Assembly (NCBI GenBank): GCA_947462685.1
Contig: CANHPL010000002.1
Span: forward strand, 1-64,000
DNA: 64,000 bases
Reading direction: 5' to 3'
Origin: Burkholderiaceae bacterium
GTDB lineage: Bacteria > Pseudomonadota > Gammaproteobacteria > Burkholderiales > Burkholderiaceae
This document shows positions 6,374 to 14,404 of the stretch, in pieces. The notes under the pieces are model-generated. The model worked only from the letters and a program-made list of their open reading frames with translations. It did no database searches and was not told where the DNA came from. The position numbers and the translations under genes are program-made. Position 1 is the stretch's first letter. Each line of letters begins with the position of its first letter.

Positions 6374-7114
6374 CTAATTAGGGATAATTTTTTGTAAAAA
6401 CTCTTGAGTGCGAATCGATCTTGCCCCAACATTATCAAAAAATTCCTCTTTTGAACAGTCTTCGGCTATTTGGCCATGATCCATAAAAATGACTCTGTTA
6501 CTCACTTTTTTGGCAAAGCCCATTTCATGGGTTACACACATCATTGTCATTCCCTCGTTTGCTAGCTGAATCATCACATCGAGAACTTCACCTACCATCT
6601 CAGGGTCTAATGCTGATGTGGGTTCATCGAATAACATAATCTTTGGATCCATACAAAGTGCTCTTGCAATCGCTACACGTTGCTGTTGACCGCCAGAGAG
6701 TTGTCCTGGGAATTTATCCTTATGCGCAGTTAAACCGACTCGCTCTAGATACATTAGGCCATGTTGTTTTGCATCAAGAGGCGAGCGTTTTAAGACTTTA
6801 ATTTGAGCAATTGTTAAGTTGTCACTAACGGATAAGTGAGGAAATAATTCGAAGCTTTGAAATACCATGCCGACCTTAGACCGAAGATTAGAAAGGTTTG
6901 TCAGAGGATTCTGCAGAGAAATACCGTCAACCACAATGGTTCCAGATTGAATCGACTCAAGGCCATTGATCGTTTTAATGAGGGTAGATTTTCCAGAACC
7001 AGAAGGGCCGCAAATAACCACCACTTCACCTTTTTGTATTGTCAGGGTGCAATCATTCAATACCTGGAACTCTCCATAATATTTGTTGACATGATGAAGT
7101 TCAATAAAAGCCAT
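6374..7114 (-). CDS. gltL: Polar amino-acid ABC transporter ATPase (GltL-like)
   Basis: 246 residues from the ATG at 7114 (MAFIELHHV); a longer frame to 7192 overlaps the upstream permease and is not needed. Walker [10 protein letters not shown] (about residues 36-44), signature LSGGQQQR, Walker [14 protein letters not shown], and the H-loop 'CVTHEMGF' are all present. It energises uptake of glutamate, aspartate or similar amino acids across the inner membrane. It is the last gene of a gltI-gltJ-gltK-gltL operon on the minus strand. Confidence 0.9.
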   Translation of the reverse strand: MAFIELHHVNKYYGEFQVLNDCTLTIQKGEVVVICGPSGSGKSTLIKTINGLESIQSGTIVVDGISLQNPLTNLSNLRSKVGMVFQSFELFPHLSVSDNLTIAQIKVLKRSPLDAKQHGLMYLERVGLTAHKDKFPGQLSGGQQQRVAIARALCMDPKIMLFDEPTSALDPEMVGEVLDVMIQLANEGMTMMCVTHEMGFAKKVSNRVIFMDHGQIAEDCSKEEFFDNVGARSIRTQEFLQKIIPN

Positions 7115-7131
7115 AAAATAACCTATGTTGA

Positions 7132-7797
7132 TTAACGAATAATTGTTACTTTGTGTTGAATTTTCTTCACGATACTCGATAGTGAAAAACAAATCACAAA
7201 ATAAACAATTGCTGCCAGAAGATAGCTTTCGATTGGTCGACCATAGTTTTTCCCTGCGACCTCAAATCCTTTTAATAGGTCATAGGCACCAATGGCATAG
7301 ACCAAGGAGGTATCTTGGAACAGAATTATCGTTTGTGTCATTAAGACAGGAATCATATTCCGGAATGCTTGAGGCAAAATGATTAGGCTCATTTTTTGTT
7401 GGTAATTCATTCCAAGGGCATAGGCCGCATGATTTTGACCCTCTGGAACAGAGTTAATACCTGCTCGAATAATCTCGGAGAAGAAGGCGGCTTCAAAAGC
7501 AATAAAGGTAATGTAAGCGGAGAGTTCTGCACCAATAGAGCGACCGATAATCGTAGGCATCAACAAAAAAAACCACAGAATTACCATCACCAGTGGGATT
7601 GAGCGCATGATATTGACATACCACGATGCAATGGAAGTTAAAATCCTTTGATTGGATAAGCGCATCAGCGCTAGAAGAGTGCCAAAAATGATTCCACCAA
7701 GAGTTGCGATAATAGTCAATTGAATACTAAACAATAATCCTTTAAGAATAAACTTCTCAATCAAGTCCCAGGTATAAAACGAGAGATCTAGTTGCAT
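7132..7797 (-). CDS. gltK: Polar amino-acid ABC transporter permease (GltK-like)
   Basis: 221 residues with several transmembrane helices and the His/Glu/Gln/Arg/Opine permease motif '[23 protein letters not shown]', the EAA loop that docks onto the ATPase. Its ATG overlaps the stop of gltJ (TAATG), showing translational coupling. Second of two permease subunits of the importer. Confidence 0.9.
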   Translation of the reverse strand: MQLDLSFYTWDLIEKFILKGLLFSIQLTIIATLGGIIFGTLLALMRLSNQRILTSIASWYVNIMRSIPLVMVILWFFLLMPTIIGRSIGAELSAYITFIAFEAAFFSEIIRAGINSVPEGQNHAAYALGMNYQQKMSLIILPQAFRNMIPVLMTQTIILFQDTSLVYAIGAYDLLKGFEVAGKNYGRPIESYLLAAIVYFVICFSLSSIVKKIQHKVTIIR

Positions 7798-8582
7798 TAG
7801 TGAGACCCCAGAGCAGCGTTTGTAATAAAACCTGGAATACGGGTTTTACGTTCAATCAACGCCATGAGACGATTCACGGTAAATGCCGTCACGATATAAA
7901 GGGCGGTGACGCCAAGGTACATTTCAATCCCTTTTGATGTTTCTTCTTGACTTTGCATTGCAAAAAGAGTTAATTCAGAAACGGAGACGGCAAAAGCTAC
8001 AGCAGAGTTTTTAACGATATTCATGCATTCAGACGTCAGTGGTGGAATCACAATTCGCATGGCCATCGGTAAGAGAACAAAACGATAAGTTTGTACTTTT
8101 GTCATGCCCAAGGATTGAGCGGCCATTCGCTGACCTTTTGGCAATGAAAAAATACCTGCTTTTATTTGTTCTGCAATTCTGGCAGAAGTAAAAAAACCAA
8201 GAGCAATACTGACTAAAAGAAAGGATGGCAAATTTTTAAGGGCTGGAATCAGGATAGGGATGACGTGATACCACAAAAACACCTGAACCAAAACCGGAAT
8301 ATTTCGGAAGAGCTCAACCCATGCATTTGAAAAAAATATCAGGACTTTACTTAAAAAAGTTTCGTTCGTTATAGTTCGAAGAGTGCCAATCGTAATGCCA
8401 ATCGCAAGAGCAATGCATAGTGCAAGGACAGATACAGCAATTGTCCACCCCCAGGCAGTTAAGAGCCAATCAAGATATGTGGGATCAGCCCCTTGCCCAA
8501 CATGAAAAAAATCCCCAAAACAACGAGGAGAGTAAGTATCCTCGAAGGTACTTTTGCAAAAAATCTGAAAATCAAGTGACAT
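7797..8582 (-). CDS. gltJ: Polar amino-acid ABC transporter permease (GltJ-like)
   Basis: 261 residues; a soluble N-terminal stretch with 'TYLDWLLTAWGWTIAVSVLALCIALAIG' begins the membrane part, as in GltJ. The EAA loop is 'IAEQIKAGIFSLPKGQRMAAQSLGM'-like. It is the longer of the two permeases, which is typical for GltJ versus GltK. It follows gltI by 18 bases. Confidence 0.9.
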   Translation of the reverse strand: MSLDFQIFCKSTFEDTYSPRCFGDFFHVGQGADPTYLDWLLTAWGWTIAVSVLALCIALAIGITIGTLRTITNETFLSKVLIFFSNAWVELFRNIPVLVQVFLWYHVIPILIPALKNLPSFLLVSIALGFFTSARIAEQIKAGIFSLPKGQRMAAQSLGMTKVQTYRFVLLPMAMRIVIPPLTSECMNIVKNSAVAFAVSVSELTLFAMQSQEETSKGIEMYLGVTALYIVTAFTVNRLMALIERKTRIPGFITNAALGSH

Positions 8583-8600
8583 AAATTAAATAGTCACAGG

Positions 8601-9509
8601 TTATTTTTTAACGTAATCTTCCGCAGGCTTATCGTTTGGGTTAGCCCAAGCATTTTTCGTGTTGTCCGATAATTCAAGTCCAACACGATTTCCCTTGGGA
8701 GGAATGGGTTCTTGGAACCATTGTTTATACATTTTGGCGACGGTACCATCTTTCATCATTGCTTTAATGGAGTTATCAACCTCTGTTTTAAATAGTGGTG
8801 GAGCGTCTTTGCGCATCATGATAGCAATGGGTTCGACGCTAAGTACTTCACCTACAATTTTGAAGTCTTTTGGATTTTTTGCATTCGCAATATTACCCGC
8901 TAAGATGGAGCCATCCATTACAAAGGCATCAGCACGACCAGATTCAAGAAGTAAGAAACTATCGGCATGATCTTTGCCAAAAATCTCTTCAAAATTAACT
9001 CCATTCGCACGTTCATGTTTGCGTAATAACTGCACAGAAGTTGTACCAGTCGTAGTCGCTACTTTTTTATTCACTAATTGGGCAATTGAGGTGATATTAG
9101 AGTCTGCTTTCACCGCAATACGAACTTCTTCTACATAGGTAGTCACAGCAAATGAGACGTCCTTTTGACGGGTTGCATTATTGGTGGTTGACCCACATTC
9201 GAGATCAACTGTGCCGTTTTGTACGAGAGGGATACGATTTTGTGAAGTAACCGATTGGTATTCAATTTTTAAAGAAGTTTTTAATTTTTTCTCTAAATCA
9301 GCTATTACACGTTTACATATTTCAACATGAAAACCTGTATATTTGCCATCGCCTAATGTATATGAAAGTGCTCCTGAAGAGTCACGTACGCCCATGGTGA
9401 TGGTTTTTAACTCCATAATCTTTTCCATTGTTCCAGCATGGCTGGAGCAAACCACACCTATCAGTGTGGCAGAAAATAAAATAACTTGGAGTAGCTTGTT
9501 ATGTTTCAT
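8601..9509 (-). CDS. gltI: Amino-acid ABC transporter periplasmic binding protein (GltI-like)
   Basis: 302 residues with signal peptide (MKHNKLLQVILFSATLIGVVCSSHA). The family-3 solute-binding fold is evident: 'TITMGVRDSSGALSYTLGDGKYTGFHVEIC', 'VTSQNRIPLVQNGTVDLECGSTTNNATRQKDVSFAV' (ligand-contact region around residues 95-130), then 'VATTTGTTSVQLL'. The 'ECGSTTNN' segment is characteristic of glutamate/aspartate binding proteins. First gene of the operon. Confidence 0.9.
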   Translation of the reverse strand: MKHNKLLQVILFSATLIGVVCSSHAGTMEKIMELKTITMGVRDSSGALSYTLGDGKYTGFHVEICKRVIADLEKKLKTSLKIEYQSVTSQNRIPLVQNGTVDLECGSTTNNATRQKDVSFAVTTYVEEVRIAVKADSNITSIAQLVNKKVATTTGTTSVQLLRKHERANGVNFEEIFGKDHADSFLLLESGRADAFVMDGSILAGNIANAKNPKDFKIVGEVLSVEPIAIMMRKDAPPLFKTEVDNSIKAMMKDGTVAKMYKQWFQEPIPPKGNRVGLELSDNTKNAWANPNDKPAEDYVKK

Positions 9510-9574
9510 TGTTTTATCCCAGTAACAGTTAACGATGACAACAATTTATCATAGATTCATGAATGCAGTAGGCG

Positions 9575-9862
9575 TTAGATTTTGGGGAATTTTCGCGCTG
9601 CCCAGTAAATAGTTCCTTCGGCTCCATATTTTTCAGAATGAGGGGTTTCAGGATCCATGGTAAAAGTATCCCCGATTTGCAGATGCTCAGTTTGATTATT
9701 GCGTGTCAGCCACATTTCACCTTGAGCAATAACGGCATGAACTGCAAATTCATGAGTATGCAGTTCACTTACCGAATTCGCCGCCCATTCTCGAACAGTT
9801 ACGTTGTCATATCCCTTAGCAGTATAAGTTTTAGTAAATTCATCTAGGTTAAGCATATTCAT
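9575..9862 (-). CDS. Small single-domain cupin protein
   Basis: 95 residues. One cupin core: 'SELHTHEFAVHAVIAQGEMWLT' carrying metal-ligand-type His-x-His...Glu, then 'IGDTFTMDPETPHSEKYGAEG' with the second-motif His. A metal-binding sensor or auxiliary enzyme is possible. It lies 15 bases downstream of iorB on the same strand, so it may belong to that operon. Specific reaction unknown. Confidence 0.75.
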   Translation of the reverse strand: MNMLNLDEFTKTYTAKGYDNVTVREWAANSVSELHTHEFAVHAVIAQGEMWLTRNNQTEHLQIGDTFTMDPETPHSEKYGAEGTIYWAARKFPKI

Positions 9863-9877
9863 TCTAGGCCCTTTTAT

Positions 9878-12103
9878 TTAAGTAAATAATTTTTTAACTT
9901 TTGGTGGGGAGAGGGGGAGATCGTAAACTCTACCATTGGTAGCCATTGCAAGGGCATTAGCAATTGCGCCAACAATAGGGGCATTGCCTTCACCCACACC
10001 AATCGATTTTTCATTCGGTCGATTAATGAGTTCAACTTGAATGTTCGGTACATCCTCAAAGCGTAGAATCGGATAGTCAGCCCAAGATGCCGTTTGAATA
10101 CCGGTCTTGTTAAATTTAACCTCTTCAAAGAGTGTCCAACTGATAGTTTGAATCAAGCCGCCCTCAATCTGATTTTTAAAGCCATCTGGATTGATGATTA
10201 AGCCTGCTTCAGCCGCAGCCCAAACATCGGTAACACGGATCTTGCCATTTGCATCCACTTCAATATCAGTAACCACAGCACAATAGACTTGCAGATTTTT
10301 GTACTGAGAAAATGCCATCCCACGGCCATACAACTTGCCGTTCTTTTTCACACGTTTTGGATTCGGTTTCCAGTTAGACATTTCAGCGACCTTTAAAATC
10401 ACATCCTTGCCCCGTTGATTTTGGAGATGACGCAAACGAAATTCAACTGGATCAGCATTCGCTTCTTTTGCTAGCTTATCCATCATTGATTCAATCGCAA
10501 AAATATTCGCAAACGCACCTAAAGTTCTAAACGCTGAAACACGAATTGGCATTTCTTGGACTAAATGATTATTAATTTGTTGGTTTGGAAAGCTATACAA
10601 GGGGATACCATTGCGATGTGAGCCACCTGCAGGAAGAGGAATATTCGTCACAGGAGATCTTTTTTGCGGATTCGCCATGTACCAACTACTGATAAGGTTA
10701 TTACCTTCTTTTTCACCAGGTCTTGTACTATGCGTATTGCTGTAGATATCCTGAGTCCAATTGCTAATAGTACCGCTTTCATCAAGACTAGCACGAATCT
10801 TCACAGTCATGGCGCTGTTATAAGGTTCCCATTTAAATTCATCATCGCGCATCCATTGCACACGAATATGTTGATTTGGAAACTCCCTCGCAATCAAAGC
10901 CGCATCGAGAGCTACGTCATCGGCACCACTTTGACCATACATCCCAGAGCCTTCACGATGCACACAAATCACTTTTTCAGGAGGTACTTGCAGAGCCTTC
11001 ACAATATCTCGTTGCAAAGGGTACATTCCTTGGGCGTGGTTGTAGATGGTTGTTACCCCATCTTTCAGTATGCCAATCGCACAAGAAGGACCGATACTTG
11101 CATGCGCTATAAAAGGTTTAGTGAAATCTCCACCAATCGTTTTTTTACCTTGTTTAGAAGGGTCTTTTTTGATACCGTGTTCGGTATCCAGATTGGGTGA
11201 TTCAATCATGGTTTTGAGCCATTCCGCCTGATTATTAGGCAGGTCATTCGCCATTTCCCATTTGGATTGTTTTTTCGCTTCATTTAAAGCATTGATGGCT
11301 TGTTCTTCGCGCTTGGCAATCACGGCTATGAAACTACCATTTTTGACAATCCCAACCACTCCAGGCATCAACTTAATCACTGATTCATTGAAACTGATTA
11401 ATTTAGCTCTTGGAGCTGGAGGACGCACTACGCGAGCGTGCAACATGCCAGGAAACTTCATATCTTGGACATAAGCTACGCCACCTGATACTTTGGCAGG
11501 AATATCAATCCGTTGAACAGATTGACCAATATATTGAAAGTTATTAATACCTTTAGGTTTGTATTTGCCATCAGCTTTTTGTTGCAGAAGTTCAGTAGAC
11601 GTTAACTTCCAGTAATTAGCTGTTTCTCCATTTTTCGCAGTAATGACTCCATCCTTAATACTTAGATCACTAACGGGTACATTCAAGGCAGTGGAGGCTT
11701 TTTCTAAGAGAGTTCCTCTTGCTTGTGCGCAGGCATATCGAAGTGCTAAACCACCGAACTCAACGGATTGACTACCGGAAGTAACGCCTTCATTTGGCGC
11801 GATACCTGTTACACAAGGAAGAATATTGACGCGTTCAATATTGACATCCATTTCATCGGCAACAATTTGTCTAAAAGCGGTTGCAATTCCTTGACCAAAT
11901 TCCACTTTTCCAGAGTAAACATCAATTTTTCCAGTAGGGTCTACATAGAGCCAACTATTGATATTCAGATTATTTTTTAAATCGATTGGCAAGTCTGGAG
12001 CAGTATTGTCAGCGACTAATTCACTGCCGACAGTAAAGCCGATGACTAAGCCAGTACTTTGAAATAAAAATTGGCGACGTGAGTTCTTAAATGGGGCATT
12101 CAT
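9878..12103 (-). CDS. iorB: Isoquinoline 1-oxidoreductase-like molybdenum hydroxylase, large subunit
   Basis: 741 residues from the ATG at 12103, chosen because it has AAGGAG upstream, overlaps the iorA stop as ATGA, and puts a twin-arginine signal (SRRQFLF) at residues 8-14. The XDH-family Moco domain follows: 'VEFGQGIATAFRQIVADEMDV' and the near-C-terminal 'SIGVGEGNAPIVGAIANA' with the catalytic Glu. Tat signal plus the separate 2Fe-2S subunit without a FAD subunit are the IorAB arrangement; such enzymes hydroxylate N-heteroaromatics or oxidise aldehydes and pass electrons to the respiratory chain in the periplasm. The substrate is not readable. Confidence 0.85.
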   Translation of the reverse strand: MNAPFKNSRRQFLFQSTGLVIGFTVGSELVADNTAPDLPIDLKNNLNINSWLYVDPTGKIDVYSGKVEFGQGIATAFRQIVADEMDVNIERVNILPCVTGIAPNEGVTSGSQSVEFGGLALRYACAQARGTLLEKASTALNVPVSDLSIKDGVITAKNGETANYWKLTSTELLQQKADGKYKPKGINNFQYIGQSVQRIDIPAKVSGGVAYVQDMKFPGMLHARVVRPPAPRAKLISFNESVIKLMPGVVGIVKNGSFIAVIAKREEQAINALNEAKKQSKWEMANDLPNNQAEWLKTMIESPNLDTEHGIKKDPSKQGKKTIGGDFTKPFIAHASIGPSCAIGILKDGVTTIYNHAQGMYPLQRDIVKALQVPPEKVICVHREGSGMYGQSGADDVALDAALIAREFPNQHIRVQWMRDDEFKWEPYNSAMTVKIRASLDESGTISNWTQDIYSNTHSTRPGEKEGNNLISSWYMANPQKRSPVTNIPLPAGGSHRNGIPLYSFPNQQINNHLVQEMPIRVSAFRTLGAFANIFAIESMMDKLAKEANADPVEFRLRHLQNQRGKDVILKVAEMSNWKPNPKRVKKNGKLYGRGMAFSQYKNLQVYCAVVTDIEVDANGKIRVTDVWAAAEAGLIINPDGFKNQIEGGLIQTISWTLFEEVKFNKTGIQTASWADYPILRFEDVPNIQVELINRPNEKSIGVGEGNAPIVGAIANALAMATNGRVYDLPLSPPKVKKLFT

Positions 12104-12558
12104 GCTAACTCCTTGACTGCTAATTTGACAGCTTTGAGGATTCGAGAGTAGGTTCCACAACGGCAAAGGTTGCCATTCAGAGCATTTTTAATTTGGGTAT
12201 CACTTGGATTTTTGTTTTTATCTAACAAAACTTTAGCACTCATCATCATCCCAGCTATGCAAAAGCCACATTGAGCCGCTTGTTCTGAAATAAATGCTTT
12301 GTTGAGAGCTTTTAAGACGGGATCTTTTTGATAGTTTTCTAAAGTCGTTATATTCCCAGAAATAGCGCTTACTGGAGTAATGCATGAACGAATCGGATTG
12401 CCATTGACAATCACGGTACAAGCCCCGCATTGACCGGCCCCACAGCCATATTTTGCTGAGTTAATATCGCAGTCATTACGCAGTGCGTACAAAAGTGGGG
12501 TTTGTGCATCGGTATCCACGTTGTGTGGCTTCCCGTTGACCTGAAGTTGAATGGCCAT
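12100..12558 (-). CDS. iorA: Isoquinoline 1-oxidoreductase-like 2Fe-2S subunit
   Basis: 152 residues. Plant-type [2Fe-2S] ligands occur in 'KYGCGAGQCGACTVIVNGNPIRSC' (about residues 39-59 region), and the second helical cluster in 'AAQCGFCIAGMMM' and 'LNGNLCRCGTYSRI'. Typical length of the family. It is upstream of iorB with a 4-base overlap and has GGAGC just before its ATG. It has no signal peptide and is expected to be exported with iorB by the Tat hitchhiker mechanism (family knowledge). Confidence 0.88.
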   Translation of the reverse strand: MAIQLQVNGKPHNVDTDAQTPLLYALRNDCDINSAKYGCGAGQCGACTVIVNGNPIRSCITPVSAISGNITTLENYQKDPVLKALNKAFISEQAAQCGFCIAGMMMSAKVLLDKNKNPSDTQIKNALNGNLCRCGTYSRILKAVKLAVKELA

Positions 12559-12651
12559 TTTTGCTCCTGTTGGTTATATTTGTATTACCATAATATAACC
12601 GAATTTAGCAAAGTTGAATCTAAGGTGCATCCCTAAGAAAGTGGATATCGG

Positions 12652-13294
12652 CTAAATCTTAACAACTTGATTGCGCGCGACGATTTCACCCCAATTAATG
12701 TATTCCTTTTGTAGATATTGATTCGCTTCTGCAGTGCTAGAGCTTGTTCTGGGAAGGCAACCAAGAAACAATAGTTTTTGCTCTACTTCAGGTGTAGACA
12801 TTACTTTCATCTGTGCTGCATAGGAGGTGTTAATTTCGGATTTGGGCGTTCCTTGAGGATAGATAAACATCATCCAAGTCGCCGCTGTAAAGTCCTTATA
12901 GCCCTGTTCAATAAAAGTAGGGATGTCTTTATAAACGCCACCTAGTCGTTTCGCACTACCTACGGCAATGACTCGTAACTTGCCTGACTCTGCGTGGGGA
13001 CGAACTGCGGAAGCAGTTTCTAGTGCCATCGTAAGATTACCAGCAATGACATCCGTTAAGCCAGCAACACTGCCACTATAAGGAACGTGGAGGGACTGAA
13101 TACCCGCACGACGTTTAAATTCCTCAAGAGCTAAATGAGACACAGTGCCGATACCAGAAGATGAGTTACTCAGTTGGGTTGGATTTGCTTTGGCGTAATC
13201 AACCAATTCCTTTAAGTTTTTAATCGGTAAATTAGGGTTAATCGCTAAAACAAAGGGTAAGTCACCAACCAGACCTAACGCACTAAAGTCTTTT
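12652..13294 (-). pseudogene. Truncated Bug-family (TTT) substrate-binding protein, N-terminus lost
   Basis: The frame starts after an in-frame TAA near 13297 and reads 'KDFSALGLVGDLPFVLAINPNLPIKNLKEL...' then runs on to 'YAKANPTQLSNSSSGIGTVSHLALEEF' and the C-terminus ending ARNQVVKI. This is the second half of a Bug receptor (normally about 320 residues with signal peptide); the first 115 or so residues, including the export signal and the first ligand loop, are missing. The first Met (13206) is therefore not a real start. An unexportable remnant, so non-functional. It sits between iorA and the cox set. Confidence 0.8.
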
Positions 13295-13349
13295 TAAGAG
13301 ACGTAATTAATACTTTTGTAGATGTGTGGGTTGGTGAATTTTATGGTTT

Positions 13350-14012
13350 TTATTTTAAGATCAGTTGAGCAACAATGACGATGCCAGCTCCAACTACAGC
13401 AGAGATGATGAGCCAAGCTGCAGGCACTTGCTTTCCCGCGTTAGATTCATACCCGTTAGACGCTGAAGATGGATTTGCGGAACTGATGGCAACAGGTGCA
13501 GGTGATGTTGGTTGATGCTGGACTGCTGCGGGACTATTGCTAACAGCCGCGCTTTCTTGAGATGATACTGATTGTCCACCAAGCTCTTTATTAAAAGCCT
13601 TAAAAAAATCATCTGACATTTTTTTAGCAACACTATCAATCAATCTAGAACCAATTTGAGCAAGTTTTCCACCAACGTGAGCTTGTGCTGAATAAGTTAA
13701 TTCAGTACCACCATCAACGGGTTTTAAAGTAACGGAAGAAGAACCTTTCCCAAAGCCAACAGCACCGCCTTGACCCTCAAAAATAAGTACACAAGAATCA
13801 GGTGCTTTGGCTTCTGTTACATTCAAAGTCCCATTAAATTTCGCTTTTAAAGGGCCTATTGCCGCAGTAATAACAACTTTAAAAACATCCGGGCTGACTA
13901 ATTCTACTGACTCGCAACCAGGTAAGCATTTTTTTAAAACATCTGGACTGTTTAATCCATCCCAGACGGTTTGCTGACTTGCAGGAATTATTTGTGATCC
14001 TAAGATTTCCAT
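13350..14012 (-). CDS. coxG: CoxG-like SRPBCC-domain membrane protein
   Basis: 220 residues. Residues 1-145 form the CoxG/SRPBCC fold (GSQIIPASQQTVWDGLNSPDVLKKCLPGCESVEL, 'VDGGTELTYSAQAHVGGKLAQIGSRLIDSVAKKM'). A Ser/Ala/Pro-rich linker (150-195) leads to one C-terminal transmembrane helix (AWLIISAVVGAGIVIVAQLIL). In CO dehydrogenase operons CoxG helps anchor the enzyme at the membrane. It accompanies coxMSL on the minus strand, so it probably tethers that enzyme. Confidence 0.85.
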   Translation of the reverse strand: MEILGSQIIPASQQTVWDGLNSPDVLKKCLPGCESVELVSPDVFKVVITAAIGPLKAKFNGTLNVTEAKAPDSCVLIFEGQGGAVGFGKGSSSVTLKPVDGGTELTYSAQAHVGGKLAQIGSRLIDSVAKKMSDDFFKAFNKELGGQSVSSQESAAVSNSPAAVQHQPTSPAPVAISSANPSSASNGYESNAGKQVPAAWLIISAVVGAGIVIVAQLILK

Positions 14013-14101
14013 ATGATTTTCTCTTGTAAATAAACTTAATTTTAGTGAACTTTTTTCTTTATATATGAAGCAATGTTGACCATTGAATAAATACTTCTTG
14101 T

Positions 14102-14404
14102 TTAATTAATTACACCATCTTCGACCATTTTAGATGCATTATGGGTATATTTTTTTAAGCCTAAAATTACAGGGCGGGATCTTGATAAAAGAAATTGAAT
14201 AAAGTCTACCACTTTTTGCTGAAGTTTACTTGTTGGATAAACCTTACTTATAAATCCAAGTTCATGAGCTACGTTCATTGCTTGGCTCTGAGCGAGCGCC
14301 ATTGGATCACTAACGGCGGTGTATAAAGGTCGGTTAAAGTAAATTCTTAATATGCGACCGTCTTGCTGGACTTGAACTTCTACTGTCATGCGTATTCTTT
14401 GCAT
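14102..14404 (-). pseudogene. Enoyl-CoA hydratase (crotonase) remnant with internal deletion
   Basis: The frame begins MTVEVQVQQDGRILRIYFNRP (from the second Met), the N-terminal strand of a crotonase, then jumps within a few residues to 'AHELGFISKVYPTSKLQQKV...FLLSRSRPVILGLKKYTHNASKM', the C-terminal third of the same family. Some 150 residues, including the oxyanion-hole segments and active site, are absent. At 100 residues against a normal 250-260 it cannot be functional. It lies between coxL and coxG, suggesting it was once part of their operon. Confidence 0.75.

Noticed and set aside
10664-11200. 178-codon frame antisense to iorB
   Set aside because: It is a shadow of the strongly coding iorB on the other strand.
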